Positions 44,495 through 54,467 are shown, counted from the first letter of the stretch. The stretch: DNA of 64,000 nucleotides from Lederbergia lenta NBRC 16444 (GCF_001591545.1 NZ_BCVC01000001.1:930001-994000), one strand, 5' to 3'. Notes: a model not told the origin generated them from the sequence alone. Program-made: numbers and translations.

Positions 44495-45043
44495 ATGAAG
44501 AAATTTGAAGAAAAGACATTGAATACAAACAAAATTTTTGAAGGAAAAATCATTAACTTACAAGTAGATGAGGTAGAACTTCCAGATGGAAAAATAGCTA
44601 AACGTGAAATCGTAAAACATCCCGGGGCAGTTGCGGTCATTGCTCTGACAACAGAAAATAAAATAGTCATGGTGGAACAATACCGTAAACCATTGGAACG
44701 TTCGCTACTCGAAATTCCAGCGGGAAAGCTAGAACCAGGAGAAAAGCCGGAGTTATCAGTCGTTAGAGAATTAGAGGAGGAAACTGGCTATGCAGCAGGA
44801 AAACTTGAACACTTAATTTCCTTTTATACCTCACCAGGTTTTGCGGACGAATTGATCCACCTTTATATCGCTACTGATTTACAAAAGGTTGAACATCCTC
44901 TCAGTGGAGATGAAGATGAGTTTGTTGAACTTGAAGAGGTTACGTTGGAACAAGCAATAAAATATGTGGAGGAAAAACGAATCTATGATGCGAAAACAGT
45001 CTATGCGGTTCTTTATTTACAATTGAAAATGGGGATGAATTAG
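44495..45043 (+). CDS. nudF: ADP-ribose pyrophosphatase (Nudix)
   Basis: 182 residues. A complete Nudix box G-x5-E-x7-REUxEExGU spans residues 77-99 (GKLEPGE ... RELEEETGY). The Pro about 16 residues past the box (SPGF) is typical of the ADP-ribose subgroup. It hydrolyses ADP-ribose to AMP and ribose 5-phosphate. ATG 44495 has AGGGAG upstream. It ends immediately before the next ATG, so it forms an operon with the PHP-domain gene. Confidence 0.92.
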   Translation: MKKFEEKTLNTNKIFEGKIINLQVDEVELPDGKIAKREIVKHPGAVAVIALTTENKIVMVEQYRKPLERSLLEIPAGKLEPGEKPELSVVRELEEETGYAAGKLEHLISFYTSPGFADELIHLYIATDLQKVEHPLSGDEDEFVELEEVTLEQAIKYVEEKRIYDAKTVYAVLYLQLKMGMN

Positions 45044-46219
45044 ATGAATACTTATTTTGCAGATCTTCATGTGCATATTGGAAGGACTTACAAAGATAAA
45101 CCGGTAAAAATAACAGCTGCACGTAATCTCACATTAACAAACATTTTAAAAACAGCAAAGTTTCCAAAAGGGTTAGATATTATTGGTGTGATTGATTGTC
45201 ATTCGCCTGAAGTAATCGAAGAGATGGAAGGCTTATTAGAAAAAGGAGAACTGGTGGAAATGGAAGAGGGCGGCTTTCGTTTTGAAGATGAAGTAACGCT
45301 CATTCCTGGTACGGAAATAGAAGTATATGATGAGCGTTGTCATGGCCCAATTCATCTACTAGTTTATTTCCCAAGCTTCATAACTGTAAAGGAATTTTCT
45401 CAGTGGTTATCTAATCGAGTGACGAATATTCAACTTAGCACACAAAGAATGTATGAAGATGCTCAAGCGTTACAAGAACAGGTGAAAATGCTTGGCGGGT
45501 TGTTTATTCCTGCCCATATCTTTACTCCATTTAAAAGTTTGTATGGTAAAGGGGTCGAAGAGTCACTTACAGAAATCTTGAATCCCGAACTCATTGACGC
45601 AGTAGAACTTGGGCTAAGCTCCAATACAGAAATGGCAGATCAAATTTCTGAATTACATCACTATACATTTGTTTCCAACTCTGATGCCCATTCCTTACCG
45701 AAAATTGCTAGGGAATATCAAAAGATGTGGCTTGAAGCTCCTACATTTAATGCTCTTGCCGATGCTTTGAAAAGAAGAAATGGAAATTATATTGAAGCAA
45801 ACTATGGGTTAAATCCTTTTCTAGGGAAGTATTATCGAACAGCATGTGCAAAATGTTTTACCCCTCAAGAGGCAGATGTGTGTAAAAAATGCGGATCGAA
45901 AAAGTTTACAAAAGGGGTATCTGAGCGAATTGGAGAATTGGCAAGCTCCGGGGTGGACGATTTGCCAAAAAGACCATCCTATATTCATCAAGTGCCATTA
46001 GATTTTATACCAGGTCTCGGACCTAAAACGTTAGACAAGCTTCTCGATCACTTTGGAACAGAAATGAATATTTTGCACCATGTTACTGAAAAAGCGCTCA
46101 TAGATACAGTTAAACCAGAATTAGCATTGATGATTAGTAAGGCCCGTTCTGGCACTCTCCACATTGCAGCAGGTGGAGGCGGTAAATATGGAAAAGTTAA
46201 AAAAGTAAAATCTATATAA
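45044..46219 (+). CDS. yqxK: Endonuclease Q family protein (PHP domain, YqxK-like)
   Basis: 391 residues. The N-terminal PHP metal-binding domain has DLHVHIG near residue 6, and HSPE and SNSDAHSLPKIA further on. A zinc-finger-like CAKC...CKKCGSKKF lies near residues 275-290, and a helix-hairpin-helix LDFIPGLGPKTLDKLLDHFG near 320 suggests DNA binding. EndoQ enzymes cut DNA 5' of deaminated bases. It follows nudF with no gap. Confidence 0.88.
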   Translation: MNTYFADLHVHIGRTYKDKPVKITAARNLTLTNILKTAKFPKGLDIIGVIDCHSPEVIEEMEGLLEKGELVEMEEGGFRFEDEVTLIPGTEIEVYDERCHGPIHLLVYFPSFITVKEFSQWLSNRVTNIQLSTQRMYEDAQALQEQVKMLGGLFIPAHIFTPFKSLYGKGVEESLTEILNPELIDAVELGLSSNTEMADQISELHHYTFVSNSDAHSLPKIAREYQKMWLEAPTFNALADALKRRNGNYIEANYGLNPFLGKYYRTACAKCFTPQEADVCKKCGSKKFTKGVSERIGELASSGVDDLPKRPSYIHQVPLDFIPGLGPKTLDKLLDHFGTEMNILHHVTEKALIDTVKPELALMISKARSGTLHIAAGGGGKYGKVKKVKSI

Positions 46220-46305
46220 ATAGGTGTGGAGTAATTTTATTATTGTCATATCTACTGCTTGTCCCTCATAACATGTATTAATCGCAGAACAGGGGGAAGC
46301 AAAGA

Positions 46306-46953
46306 ATGCGCAATCGATTCTCTTCTAATTTAATTACTCGTCATATAAGGGATTATTCTTCCATTTATACATTCATCATGGTTTTATTTTTAATGGGTAT
46401 CATTTTTGGGGCGGTACTTGTAAATAGTTTATCAGCTCCTCAAAAAGAAGATCTATTTTATTATTTAAACCAATATTTTACTAAAGTATCAGCTGGAGAA
46501 ACCGCATCATCAGAAGAGCTGTTCAAACTTAGTTTGCTGCATAATATTAAATTTACTGGGCTAATGTGGGTATTAGGTATTTCAATAATTGGGTTTCCAC
46601 TTATCTTTATTTTAATATTTATTAAAGGAATCGTTGTTGGGTTCTCAGTTGGATTTCTTGTAAATCAGATGGGCTGGAATGGATTACTTCTTTCATTTGT
46701 ATCATTATTTCCGCAAAATTTATTCATCATTCCTGTCATCATATTTATTGGAGCATGCTCAGTTGGGTTTTCGATGATGCTAATCAGAAAGATATTTATC
46801 AGAAAAAGCATCACTTTTCAACTTACTCCTATTTTTTCTAAATATATATTGGCTTTCATTGCTGCTGTTGCTATTCTTACGATTGCGGCCAGTGTTGAAG
46901 CGTATATCGCTCCGGCACTAATGAAAACAATTATTACTTCCATATCCAATTGA
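46306..46953 (+). CDS. spoIIM: Stage II sporulation protein M
   Basis: 215 residues, five hydrophobic segments, N-terminal MRNRFSSNLITRHIRDYSSI as in SpoIIM. Together with SpoIID and SpoIIP it drives septal peptidoglycan hydrolysis during engulfment in the mother cell. ATG 46306 has AGGGGGAAGC upstream. It is single, with 86 bp before it and the fur promoter region after it. Confidence 0.93.
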   Translation: MRNRFSSNLITRHIRDYSSIYTFIMVLFLMGIIFGAVLVNSLSAPQKEDLFYYLNQYFTKVSAGETASSEELFKLSLLHNIKFTGLMWVLGISIIGFPLIFILIFIKGIVVGFSVGFLVNQMGWNGLLLSFVSLFPQNLFIIPVIIFIGACSVGFSMMLIRKIFIRKSITFQLTPIFSKYILAFIAAVAILTIAASVEAYIAPALMKTIITSISN

Positions 46954-47070
46954 AGAAATAACATCATAGCTTTAATTAGTAGCCTATGAGCATCGAGCCC
47001 AATGGCATAGATTGTACGTCAATACAAAAGCAGATTTTCTGTTTTGGTTGGTAAAATATGTACATCCTAA

Positions 47071-47114
47071 TTATAATCATTTTAGTTTGATTATACCCAT
47101 GCTTCTGCTATAAT
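47071..47114 (+). promoter_or_regulatory. fur promoter with PerR-like box
   Basis: TTGATT (47087-47092), a 16-bp spacer, TATAAT (47109-47114). Just upstream, TTATAATCATTTTAG (47071-47085) agrees with the PerR box TTATAATNATTATAA at all but two positions. In B. subtilis fur is a PerR target, which fits. Confidence 0.65.
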
Positions 47115-47147
47115 TAAATGGATAGTGGCGAGGGAGGATACATATGT

Positions 47148-47621
47148 ATGGAAAGTCGCATTGATCGTATAAAAAAACAATTACATTCTGCAAGCTATAA
47201 GCTTACTCCCCAGCGTGAAGCCACGGTTCGGGTGTTGCTTGAACATGAGGAAGATCATTTAAGCGCGGAAGATGTATATCTATTAGTCAAAGAGAAATCG
47301 CCTGAAATTGGTTTGGCAACTGTATATCGAACTTTAGAACTTTTAACAGAATTAAAGGTAGTCGATAAAATTAATTTTGGCGATGGGGTATCACGATATG
47401 ATTTACGCCAAGAAGGTGCCGCACATTTTCATCATCATCTAGTGTGTATTGAATGCGGTGCTGTAGATGAAATTAAAGACGATTTATTAGGCGATGTTGA
47501 GAAAATCGTGGAACGTGACTGGAACTTTAAAATAAAGGATCATAGACTTACTTTTCATGGTATTTGCTGGCGTTGTCATGAAAAGCAAAAAGAGAAAAAA
47601 GAAGACGAAGATCGTGATTAA
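47148..47621 (+). CDS. fur: Ferric uptake regulator Fur
   Basis: 157 residues, starting MESRIDRIKKQLHSASYKLT, nearly the same as B. subtilis Fur. The winged helix covers residues 1-85; the metal region has HFHHHLVCIECG with the first CxxC zinc pair and a C-terminal CWRC pair. It represses iron uptake when loaded with Fe(II). ATG 47148 is chosen over the frame opening at 47118 because GAGGGAGG precedes it and homologues start there. Confidence 0.95.
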   Translation: MESRIDRIKKQLHSASYKLTPQREATVRVLLEHEEDHLSAEDVYLLVKEKSPEIGLATVYRTLELLTELKVVDKINFGDGVSRYDLRQEGAAHFHHHLVCIECGAVDEIKDDLLGDVEKIVERDWNFKIKDHRLTFHGICWRCHEKQKEKKEDEDRD

Positions 47622-47654
47622 AGCCTATTCCTATTAGGAGGAAGGCTTTTTTTT
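47621..47654 (+). terminator. Terminator after fur
   Basis: AAGCCT (47621-47626) / AGGCTT (47643-47648) with an inner CCT / AGG pairing, then eight Ts. It begins at the last base of the fur stop codon. Confidence 0.85.
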
Positions 47655-47798
47655 CTTGAAATCAGAATGACAAACTCGATCAAGGATATTGTTTACTTGG
47701 CCTTTAATAAAAATTCGCAAATACTGAATAATGTAAGTAGGACTGGGCATATGATGTTAACAACCGAATTTAGTATGATCGAAAAGGAATGGTAAAAC

Positions 47799-48026
47799 AT
47801 GAAGAAAATTGTACAAGTTTTCTTACAGTCGATGCGCTTATTTTTGTTGTTTACGGGATGCACAGTCCTCTTTTATTATGGTATCATGTGGATAAATCAG
47901 GAATATGAAAATTACCGGCGTTATGATGAGCCGGAAGGAACGGCGGTCAAGGCTTTTCAACCAATGGGAGATAAAGATAATGGCTGGTTTGATCGTCTTC
48001 TGCTTTTTTATCGAAATGGGGAGTAA
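47799..48026 (+). CDS. yqzK: YqzK-like small membrane protein (DUF4227)
   Basis: 75 residues with one membrane helix (about 10-31) and a cytoplasmic or outer tail ending GWFDRLLLFYRNGE, the DUF4227 signature. The function is unknown; the gene is regularly found between fur and xerD in bacilli. ATG 47799 has AAAAGGAATGG upstream; the xerD ATG follows 6 bp after its stop. Confidence 0.85.
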   Translation: MKKIVQVFLQSMRLFLLFTGCTVLFYYGIMWINQEYENYRRYDEPEGTAVKAFQPMGDKDNGWFDRLLLFYRNGE

Positions 48027-48032
48027 TGTTTA

Positions 48033-48926
48033 ATGCATGATCAATTACAGGATTTTAGTCACTTTATGATAGTGGAGAAAGGTTTGGCTAAGAATACGAT
48101 TATTTCGTATGAACGAGATTTAAAGCATTATCTTCAGTATATACAGAAAGTGGAACAGCTAAATTCTCTTAATGAAGTATCACGTGTGCATATTGTTCAA
48201 TTTCTAGGTCATCTAAAAAAACAGGGAAAGTCGGCGAAGACGCTCGCACGCCATATTGCATCAATTCGCTCTTTTCACCAATTTTTACTGAGAGAAAAAG
48301 CTGTGGACCAAGATCCATCTGTTCATATTGAAACACCACAAATGGAAAAAAATTTACCAAGGGTACTAAGTTTTACGGAAGTTGAGTCATTGTTAGAGGC
48401 ACCTAATATGGCAACGTCTATTGGTTTACGAGATCGTGCAATGCTTGAAGTATTATATGCAACAGGAATAAGAGTGAGCGAACTCATAAATCTTAACTTA
48501 GATTCTGTTCATTTGACGATGGGGTTTATTCGCTGTGTCGGTAAGGGGAATAAGGAGAGAATTATTCCGATCGGCACATATGCGACTGAAGTGATTGAAG
48601 CATACTTAGAGAAATCAAGACCAAAACTAAGAAGCCCTAAATATAAAACAGAATCACTTTTTCTTAATCACCATGGAAATAGATTAACGAGACAGGGCTA
48701 TTGGAAGATTGTTAAAAAGCTTGCTGCAGAAGCTAAGATAGAAAAAGAATTGACCCCACATACGCTTCGTCATTCATTTGCCACTCATTTACTAGAAAAC
48801 GGTGCGGATTTACGTGCTGTGCAGGAAATGCTTGGCCATGCTGATATTTCTACAACGCAAATTTATACACATGTAACAAAAACAAGATTAAAGGATGTAT
48901 ATACGAAATATCATCCTCGTGCTTGA
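48033..48926 (+). CDS. xerD: Site-specific tyrosine recombinase XerD (RipX)
   Basis: 297 residues. All catalytic residues are seen: Arg147, Lys171, His243, Arg246, His269 and Tyr278. The N-terminal SAM-like domain covers residues 1-90. With XerC/CodV it resolves chromosome dimers at dif. It is not an island integrase: it lies in the conserved fur-yqzK-xerD-deoB order. It is followed by a terminator and then by a dispersed repeat. Confidence 0.95.
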   Translation: MHDQLQDFSHFMIVEKGLAKNTIISYERDLKHYLQYIQKVEQLNSLNEVSRVHIVQFLGHLKKQGKSAKTLARHIASIRSFHQFLLREKAVDQDPSVHIETPQMEKNLPRVLSFTEVESLLEAPNMATSIGLRDRAMLEVLYATGIRVSELINLNLDSVHLTMGFIRCVGKGNKERIIPIGTYATEVIEAYLEKSRPKLRSPKYKTESLFLNHHGNRLTRQGYWKIVKKLAAEAKIEKELTPHTLRHSFATHLLENGADLRAVQEMLGHADISTTQIYTHVTKTRLKDVYTKYHPRA

Positions 48927-48984
48927 AAAATAAGAAGTGTTGGCAGATGTAAACTGTAACATACTGTATACTGTTAGATGAAAC

Positions 48985-49009
48985 AAAGCCGCAAGCTGCG
49001 GTTTTTTTA
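48985..49009 (+). terminator. Terminator after xerD
   Basis: CCGCA-agc-TGCGG (48989-49001), extended by AAAG / TTTT, followed by a T run to 49008. Confidence 0.85.
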
Positions 49010-49012
49010 GTG

Positions 49013-49221
49013 TCTAGCTTCAGGGCCCAGCGACTAGCAAACTTCCGGTTTCTTCTTACGATAAGTCAACATCGGCTCGCCTTTTAGGCTTACCGTGTTT
49101 CCTTTATCTCGTATCAATAAGGTTCCTCGACTAAACTCGCCACATCCTGTGGCATCGTCGAGGGACCCGCATCATGCGGGTCCAGTTTGTACGTCGCTTA
49201 ACGGGCGCTTATGCTTTTCTT
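49013..49221. repeat. Dispersed ~200-bp hairpin repeat, copy 1
   Basis: This fills the gap between xerD and deoB. It shares long near-identical blocks with 57404-57700 (inverted, two units) and 60683-60889 (same direction). It contains nested hairpins: CCTCGAC (49125-49131) / GTCGAGG (49157-49163), inside it GCCACA (49139-49144) / TGTGGC (49148-49153), and a 10-bp stem GGACCCGCAT / ATGCGGGTCC (49163-49183). There is no coding potential, so it looks like a miniature non-autonomous element or REP-like repeat. Confidence 0.85.
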
Positions 49222-49284
49222 AAAGTGGGTATGATATACATATAGCATAACAAAATGTATTTATTTAGTTGAGGAGGCGGTTGG

Positions 49285-50478
49285 ATGCATTATTCAACAT
49301 TCAAAAGAATTCATTTAATTGTACTAGATTCAGTAGGTATTGGGGAGGCGCCGGATGCGGAAGCATTTGGTGATTCAGGGGCAGATACTCTTGGCCATAT
49401 TGCTGAAAAGATGAATGGACTAAATATGCCAAACATGGGTAAATTGGGTCTTTCACATATTAAAGAAATTAAAGGGATTAAGAAAGCAGAAAAACCACTT
49501 GCGTATTATACAAAAATGCAGGAAGCGTCTAGGGGTAAAGATACAATGACGGGACATTGGGAATTGATGGGTCTTATAACAAGCCATCCATTTAAAGTAT
49601 TTCCAAATGGTTTTCCAGAATTACTAATTACACAGTTAGAACGCGCCTCAGGACGTACTGTAATTGGAAATGTCCCAGCAAGTGGAACGGAAATTATTGA
49701 TCGGCTTGGTGAAGATCATATGAAAACAGGCGCATTAATTGTCTACACATCGGCAGACTCTGTTTTACAGATAGCTGCACATGAAGATATTGTTCCAATC
49801 GAGGAGTTGTATCAAATATGTGAACAGGCTAGAGAATTAACAATGGTAGATGAGTATAAAGTAGGGCGTGTCATTGCAAGACCATTTATTGGTGAACCGG
49901 GTGATTTTAAACGAACCGCAAATCGTCATGATTATGCACTGAAACCATTTAGCAACACAGTGATGAATGAGTTAAAAGATAGTGATTTAGACGTAATCGC
50001 TATTGGTAAAATTCACGATATCTATGATGGTGAGGGCATTACAGATGCTGTAAGAACCACTTCAAATATGGATGGAATGGATAAATGGATAGATGTCCTT
50101 GACAGAGAATTTACAGGTATGAGTTTTATTAATCTTGTAGATTTTGACGCTTTATATGGTCACCGTCGTGATCCAGAAGGCTATGGAAAGGCATTAGAAG
50201 AATTCGACGAACGCTTACCTGAGGTAATGGAAAAAATGCAAAAAGATGATCTTCTTATTATTACAGCGGACCACGGAAATGATCCAATCCATCATGGAAC
50301 AGATCATACGAGAGAATTTGTGCCATTACTCGTATACTCACCAAGCTTTTCGAGTGGTGGCGAATTGCCACTTCGTAAAACTTTCGCTGATGTTGGCGCT
50401 ACAATTGCAGATAATTTTAATGTAAAATGGCAAGGAGCAGGTGTAAGCTTTTTAGAGAACTTAATGAGTAAGGAGTAA
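49285..50478 (+). CDS. deoB: Phosphopentomutase
   Basis: 397 residues, full length. Alkaline-phosphatase-superfamily metal sites: N-terminal [16 protein letters not shown], the phosphorylated Thr region [25 protein letters not shown] and TADHGNDP near the end. It interconverts (deoxy)ribose 1- and 5-phosphates, feeding nucleoside salvage with punA 5 bp downstream. ATG 49285 has GAGGAGGCGG upstream. Confidence 0.95.
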   Translation: MHYSTFKRIHLIVLDSVGIGEAPDAEAFGDSGADTLGHIAEKMNGLNMPNMGKLGLSHIKEIKGIKKAEKPLAYYTKMQEASRGKDTMTGHWELMGLITSHPFKVFPNGFPELLITQLERASGRTVIGNVPASGTEIIDRLGEDHMKTGALIVYTSADSVLQIAAHEDIVPIEELYQICEQARELTMVDEYKVGRVIARPFIGEPGDFKRTANRHDYALKPFSNTVMNELKDSDLDVIAIGKIHDIYDGEGITDAVRTTSNMDGMDKWIDVLDREFTGMSFINLVDFDALYGHRRDPEGYGKALEEFDERLPEVMEKMQKDDLLIITADHGNDPIHHGTDHTREFVPLLVYSPSFSSGGELPLRKTFADVGATIADNFNVKWQGAGVSFLENLMSKE

Positions 50479-50483
50479 TGTGA

Positions 50484-51296
50484 ATGTTTGACAAAATTCA
50501 AGAGGCAGCAACTTATATTAAAAATCAATATGGGGAGCGTCCTGATATCGGTTTGATTCTTGGTTCTGGGCTGGGTATTCTCGCTGAAGAAATCGACCAG
50601 TCGATAAAAATTCCATATGAAGAAATACCACATTTTCCAGTATCAACGGTGGAAGGACATACTGGACAACTAGTACTAGGAAACTTGAATGGCAAAAAGG
50701 TAATTGCTATGCAGGGACGATTTCACTTCTATGAAGGCTATGATTTTCAAGAAGTAACATTTCCTGTGCGGGTAATGAAATCACTCGGAGTAGACCAAAT
50801 GATCGTCACCAATGCCGCTGGTGGCGTGAATGAGAATTTTCAGCCGGGGGATCTAATGATCATAACAGACCATATTAATCATATGGGCGGAAATCCACTA
50901 ATTGGTTCTAATGATGCACGTCTTGGTCCTAGATTTCCTGATATGTCAGAGGCGTATAGCAAGAAATTAATTGATTTAGCGAAAGAAACAGCTAAAAAAC
51001 AAGGAATATCCGTTCAAGAAGGAATATATTTTGGCAATACTGGACCGCTATATGAGACTCCAGCAGAAGTAAGAATGATAAGGAAACTTGGTGGAGATGC
51101 TGTTGGTATGTCTACGGTACCAGAGGTAGTTGTAGCACGTCACACAGGCATTGAAGTCATGGGTATCTCCTGTATATCCAACCTTGCCGCCGGGATGCTT
51201 GACCAGCCTTTAACACACGAAGAAGTGATAGAGACTACTCAAAAAGTGAGAGCCGATTTTTTACGGTTTGTAAAATCACTAGTTGAAGCGATGTAA
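50484..51296 (+). CDS. punA: Purine nucleoside phosphorylase
   Basis: 270 residues, the trimeric PNP family (PupG/PunA): LGSGLG near residue 27, GRFHFYEGY with the phosphate/purine pocket, TNAAGGVN and a C-terminal GMSTVPEVVVARH. It cleaves guanosine/inosine-type nucleosides to base and (deoxy)ribose 1-phosphate, the substrate of DeoB. It shares the deoB operon. Confidence 0.94.
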   Translation: MFDKIQEAATYIKNQYGERPDIGLILGSGLGILAEEIDQSIKIPYEEIPHFPVSTVEGHTGQLVLGNLNGKKVIAMQGRFHFYEGYDFQEVTFPVRVMKSLGVDQMIVTNAAGGVNENFQPGDLMIITDHINHMGGNPLIGSNDARLGPRFPDMSEAYSKKLIDLAKETAKKQGISVQEGIYFGNTGPLYETPAEVRMIRKLGGDAVGMSTVPEVVVARHTGIEVMGISCISNLAAGMLDQPLTHEEVIETTQKVRADFLRFVKSLVEAM

Positions 51297-51307
51297 TAAA
51301 AGTATTG

Positions 51308-51342
51308 AAAAAGCCGAAGATCTCAGATCTTTGGCTTTTTTC
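51308..51342 (+). terminator. Terminator after punA
   Basis: AAAGCC-ga-AGATCT pairs with AGATCT-tt-GGCTTT (51309-51338), followed by Ts. It closes the deoB-punA operon. Confidence 0.88.
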
Positions 51343-51430
51343 TATGTAATGGTATAAAAAAATTACGAAAGGAGAGAATGGGGCTATGGAAAACATTCCC
51401 GTTTTGAACGGCATAATTGGAGGGGTTAAA

Positions 51431-52594
51431 ATGAAAAGCTTTGTTCGTAATATAATTTGCCTAGTAATGATATTCACTTTATTTTCCCAAACTGTATTAG
51501 CAGAGGAAAAGCATGCTGAGCTTTCAGACGATTCGAAATCCGCAATTTTAATTGAAAAAGATACAGGTGCCATTTTATATGATAAAAATAGCCATGAAAA
51601 GCTTCCTCCTGCATCTATGACAAAGATAATGACGTTGCTTTTGATCATGGAAGCAATTGATAGTGGGAAACTGACCATGGAAGATAAGGTGCGAACAAGT
51701 GAATATGCAGCATCTATGGGAGGATCACAAATATTCTTGGAACCCGGGGAAGAAATGAAAGTGAAAGAAATGCTTCTCGCAATTTCGCTTGCTTCAGCAA
51801 ATGATGCATCTGTAGCAATGGCGGAAAAAATTGCAGGAAGTGAAGAAGCGTTTGTCGATATGATGAATAAACGGGTAAAATCACTAGGACTCAAGAACAC
51901 CAAATTTAATAATACAACAGGGTTACCAGTAGAAGATCATTATAGTACTGCTTATGATATGGCTATGATGGCAAAAGAATTATTAAAATATGAAGATATT
52001 ACTGATTTCACAAAGCAATATGAATCATATTTGCGCGAAAATACGGATAAGAAATTTTGGCTTGTAAATACAAATAAACTTGTGAAGTTTTATCCGGGTG
52101 TAGATGGGCTTAAAACTGGTTTTACAGGAGAGGCCAAGTATTGTCTAACTGCTACCGCTAAAAAAGACGATATGCGTGTAGTAGCTGTAGTTTTCGGAGC
52201 TACTACATCTAAAAGCAGGAATGCCCAAGTAACGAAAATGTTAGACTATGCTTTTGCGCAATATGCTACGCATTCTATTCATAAAAAAGGAAAAGTAATA
52301 GAAAAAGTAAAAGTGAGCAAAGGCAATCACAAAGAGATAAATGCGATTACAGGGGATCAAGTTTCTGTATTAACGAAAAAAGGCGATAAGACAGATGGAT
52401 TAAAAACAGAAATAAAAATAAATAAACAATTAAATGCTCCAATAAAGAAAGGCGAGCAGATTGGCACAATTATTATTAAAAAAGAAGACAAAGAATTGTC
52501 TAAAACACCACTAGTTGCTGAAAAGGATGTAAAAAAAGCAACTTGGTGGGAACTTTATAAACGTGCTTTTGGTTTGTTTACTCAATCTAGATAA
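51431..52594 (+). CDS. dacF: D-alanyl-D-alanine carboxypeptidase DacF
   Basis: 387 residues. The signal peptide (about 1-24, cleaved near VLAEE) is followed by the penicillin-binding core with SxxK at 62-65 (SMTK), SAN in ASANDAS and KTG in LKTGFTGE. A C-terminal beta domain and an amphipathic tail (WWELYKRAFGLF) hold it at the membrane. It trims spore peptidoglycan peptides to limit cross-linking. ATG 51431 after GGAGGGG is the likely start rather than 51386. It precedes the spoIIA genes, as in B. subtilis. Confidence 0.93.
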   Translation: MKSFVRNIICLVMIFTLFSQTVLAEEKHAELSDDSKSAILIEKDTGAILYDKNSHEKLPPASMTKIMTLLLIMEAIDSGKLTMEDKVRTSEYAASMGGSQIFLEPGEEMKVKEMLLAISLASANDASVAMAEKIAGSEEAFVDMMNKRVKSLGLKNTKFNNTTGLPVEDHYSTAYDMAMMAKELLKYEDITDFTKQYESYLRENTDKKFWLVNTNKLVKFYPGVDGLKTGFTGEAKYCLTATAKKDDMRVVAVVFGATTSKSRNAQVTKMLDYAFAQYATHSIHKKGKVIEKVKVSKGNHKEINAITGDQVSVLTKKGDKTDGLKTEIKINKQLNAPIKKGEQIGTIIIKKEDKELSKTPLVAEKDVKKATWWELYKRAFGLFTQSR

Positions 52595-52636
52595 AAGGTG
52601 AAAATTTTAGCGAATTGCTTCTAGTTTTGTCATGTG

Positions 52637-52664
52637 GAAGGAATCAAGAAGGTCTAAATAGAAT
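52637..52664 (+). promoter_or_regulatory. Predicted sigma-H promoter of the spoIIA operon
   Basis: GAAGGAATC (52637-52645), a 12-bp spacer, ATAGAAT (52658-52664), which fits the sigma-H consensus RnAGGAwWW-N11-12-RnnGAAT except for the last -35 base. It lies ~140 bp upstream of spoIIAA, where sigma-H acts in B. subtilis. Confidence 0.75.
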
Positions 52665-52802
52665 TACTCACTATACCTATAAACGGAGGCGTCTGTTTAG
52701 GGATATGAACAGAAATGGTGAAATCTAAGTTCATACTAAGCAGATGCTGAAGTTAGGCATCAAGGAAAGCGAAAGCATAAATAAACAAGGAGGCTTAGGA
52801 TA

Positions 52803-53153
52803 GTGAGTCTTACAGTTGATTTAGAAGTGAAGCAAGAAGCGTTATGCATTCGTTTGGCTGGGGAATTGGATCATCATACAGCTGAATATCTCAGAGAAAA
52901 AGTAACTGCAGCAATTGAAAAACACCAAATTATCCATCTTATCTTGAACTTGGAGAAACTCACATTTATGGATAGTTCGGGATTGGGGGTTATCCTAGGA
53001 AGATATAAACAAATAAAATTAAAGCATGGTGAAATGGTTGTTTGCGCAATTTCCCCACCAGTAAAACGCTTGTTTGAAATGTCTGGACTATTTAAAATTG
53101 TAAAGCTTGAAACCTCAGAACAATTTGCGCTTGAAAGATTGGGGGTTGCATAA
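52803..53153 (+). CDS. spoIIAA: Anti-sigma-F factor antagonist SpoIIAA
   Basis: 116 residues, STAS domain, with the regulatory phosphorylation site Ser58 in [12 protein letters not shown]. Unphosphorylated SpoIIAA binds SpoIIAB and frees sigma-F in the forespore; SpoIIE removes the phosphate. The start is GTG 52803 with AAGGAGGC upstream. It is the first gene of the spoIIAA-spoIIAB-sigF operon. Confidence 0.95.
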   Translation: MSLTVDLEVKQEALCIRLAGELDHHTAEYLREKVTAAIEKHQIIHLILNLEKLTFMDSSGLGVILGRYKQIKLKHGEMVVCAISPPVKRLFEMSGLFKIVKLETSEQFALERLGVA

Positions 53154-53156
53154 TCG

Positions 53157-53597
53157 ATGAGAAATGAAATGCAGATTCAATTTAGTGCTCTCAGCGAGAA
53201 TGAATCCTTTGCTCGTGTGACAGTGGCAGCTTTTATTGCCCAGTTAGATCCAACTCTTGATGAGCTAACAGAAATCAAAACGGTTGTATCTGAAGCAGTG
53301 ACTAATGCAATTATTCATGGCTATGAACAAAATCCGACTGGTATCGTGCATATATCAGTGGCAATTGAAGATGGAATGATCGATTTAATCATACGAGATA
53401 ACGGGGTTGGCATTACAGATATTGATGAAGCAAGGCAACCCTTGTTCACCACGAAGCCAGATTTGGAAAGATCCGGGATGGGTTTTACGATAATGGAAAA
53501 TTTCATGGATCATCTGGAAGTGGAATCACACCAAGGTTCAGGCACAACAATTCGTTTAATAAAATATTTAACGAAAAACAAAGCGTTATGCAATTAA
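53157..53597 (+). CDS. spoIIAB: Anti-sigma-F factor / serine kinase SpoIIAB
   Basis: 146 residues with a GHKL ATPase fold: N box [13 protein letters not shown]1 box DNGVGI and G2 motif RSGMGF. It binds sigma-F and phosphorylates SpoIIAA. It lies 3 bp after spoIIAA. Confidence 0.95.
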   Translation: MRNEMQIQFSALSENESFARVTVAAFIAQLDPTLDELTEIKTVVSEAVTNAIIHGYEQNPTGIVHISVAIEDGMIDLIIRDNGVGITDIDEARQPLFTTKPDLERSGMGFTIMENFMDHLEVESHQGSGTTIRLIKYLTKNKALCN

Positions 53598-53609
53598 GGA
53601 GCCGCGCCT

Positions 53610-54368
53610 ATGGATGTGGAACTTAAGAAAGAGACGAAACAGGGATTTTTAAAAGATGCTGAGGTCAAGGAATATATTAAAAGAAGTCAGGCGGGAGATC
53701 AGGGCGCCCGTGATTTATTAGTTGAAAGAAATGTTAGGCTAGTATGGTCTGTTGTTCAACGCTTTCTTAACAGGGGCTACGAACCCGATGATTTATTCCA
53801 GATTGGTAGCATCGGGCTGTTAAAGTCAGTAGATAAATTTGATCTTTCATATGATGTTAAATTCTCAACTTATGCAGTACCGATGATCATTGGAGAGATT
53901 CAACGATTCATTCGTGATGACGGAACGGTAAAAGTAAGTCGTTCCTTGAAGGAATTAGGAAACAGAATTAGAAGAGCTAGAGATGATCTAACAAAACAAT
54001 ATGGTAAAACGCCGACTGTGAATGAAATAGCTGCATATTTAGACGTTTCTAGGGAAGAAATTGTCATGGCACAAGATGCGGGTCGATCCCCAGCTTCTAT
54101 TCATGAAACAGTATATGAGAACGATGGCGATCCCATTACATTAATGGATCAAATAGCAGATCAAAACGGGCAAAAGTGGTTTGATAACATTGCTCTTAAA
54201 GAAGCAATTAGGGGCCTTGGAGAAAGGGAACGTCTAATCGTATATCTTAGGTACTATAAAGATCGAACCCAAACAGAAGTAGCAGAACGGCTCGGTATCT
54301 CTCAAGTTCAGGTCTCGCGGATTGAAAAGAAAATACTGGAACAAATGAAAGAACACATGGACACCTAA
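53610..54368 (+). CDS. sigF: Sporulation sigma factor F
   Basis: 252 residues. Region 2 with PDDLFQIGSIGLLKSVDKFD, region 3 in the middle, and region 4 helix-turn-helix TQTEVAERLGISQVQVSRIE at the C-terminus. It is the first forespore-specific sigma factor. It closes the operon; its last codons form the left arm of the terminator. Confidence 0.96.
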   Translation: MDVELKKETKQGFLKDAEVKEYIKRSQAGDQGARDLLVERNVRLVWSVVQRFLNRGYEPDDLFQIGSIGLLKSVDKFDLSYDVKFSTYAVPMIIGEIQRFIRDDGTVKVSRSLKELGNRIRRARDDLTKQYGKTPTVNEIAAYLDVSREEIVMAQDAGRSPASIHETVYENDGDPITLMDQIADQNGQKWFDNIALKEAIRGLGERERLIVYLRYYKDRTQTEVAERLGISQVQVSRIEKKILEQMKEHMDT

Positions 54369-54390
54369 CGGTTTTCATGTGTTCTTTTTT
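54348..54390 (+). terminator. Terminator at the end of sigF
   Basis: AAAGAACACATG (54348-54359) / CATGTGTTCTTT (54376-54387), 12 bp, with a T run to 54390. The left arm is inside the sigF coding end. Confidence 0.88.
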
Positions 54391-54420
54391 GTATGAAAAC
54401 CAATGATTTGCAACATACTA
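54391..54420 (+). promoter_or_regulatory. Predicted sigma-G promoter of spoVAF
   Basis: GTATG (54391-54395), an 18-bp spacer, CATACTA (54414-54420): an exact fit to GnATR-N18-CATnnTA. It lies 48 bp before the spoVAF start and just after the sigF terminator. Confidence 0.75.
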
Positions 54421-54467
54421 GTTGAATAAAAGACTTTACACTCCAATGTGAATAGGAGCAGATATGA

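Noticed and set aside
47041-47085. Fur box at the fur promoter (autoregulation)
   Set aside because: The palindrome fits the PerR box better than the Fur consensus, so it was annotated as PerR-like.
48033-48926. Tyrosine recombinase as a possible integrase of the accessory block
   Set aside because: Its sequence and the fur-yqzK-xerD-deoB order identify it as chromosomal XerD.
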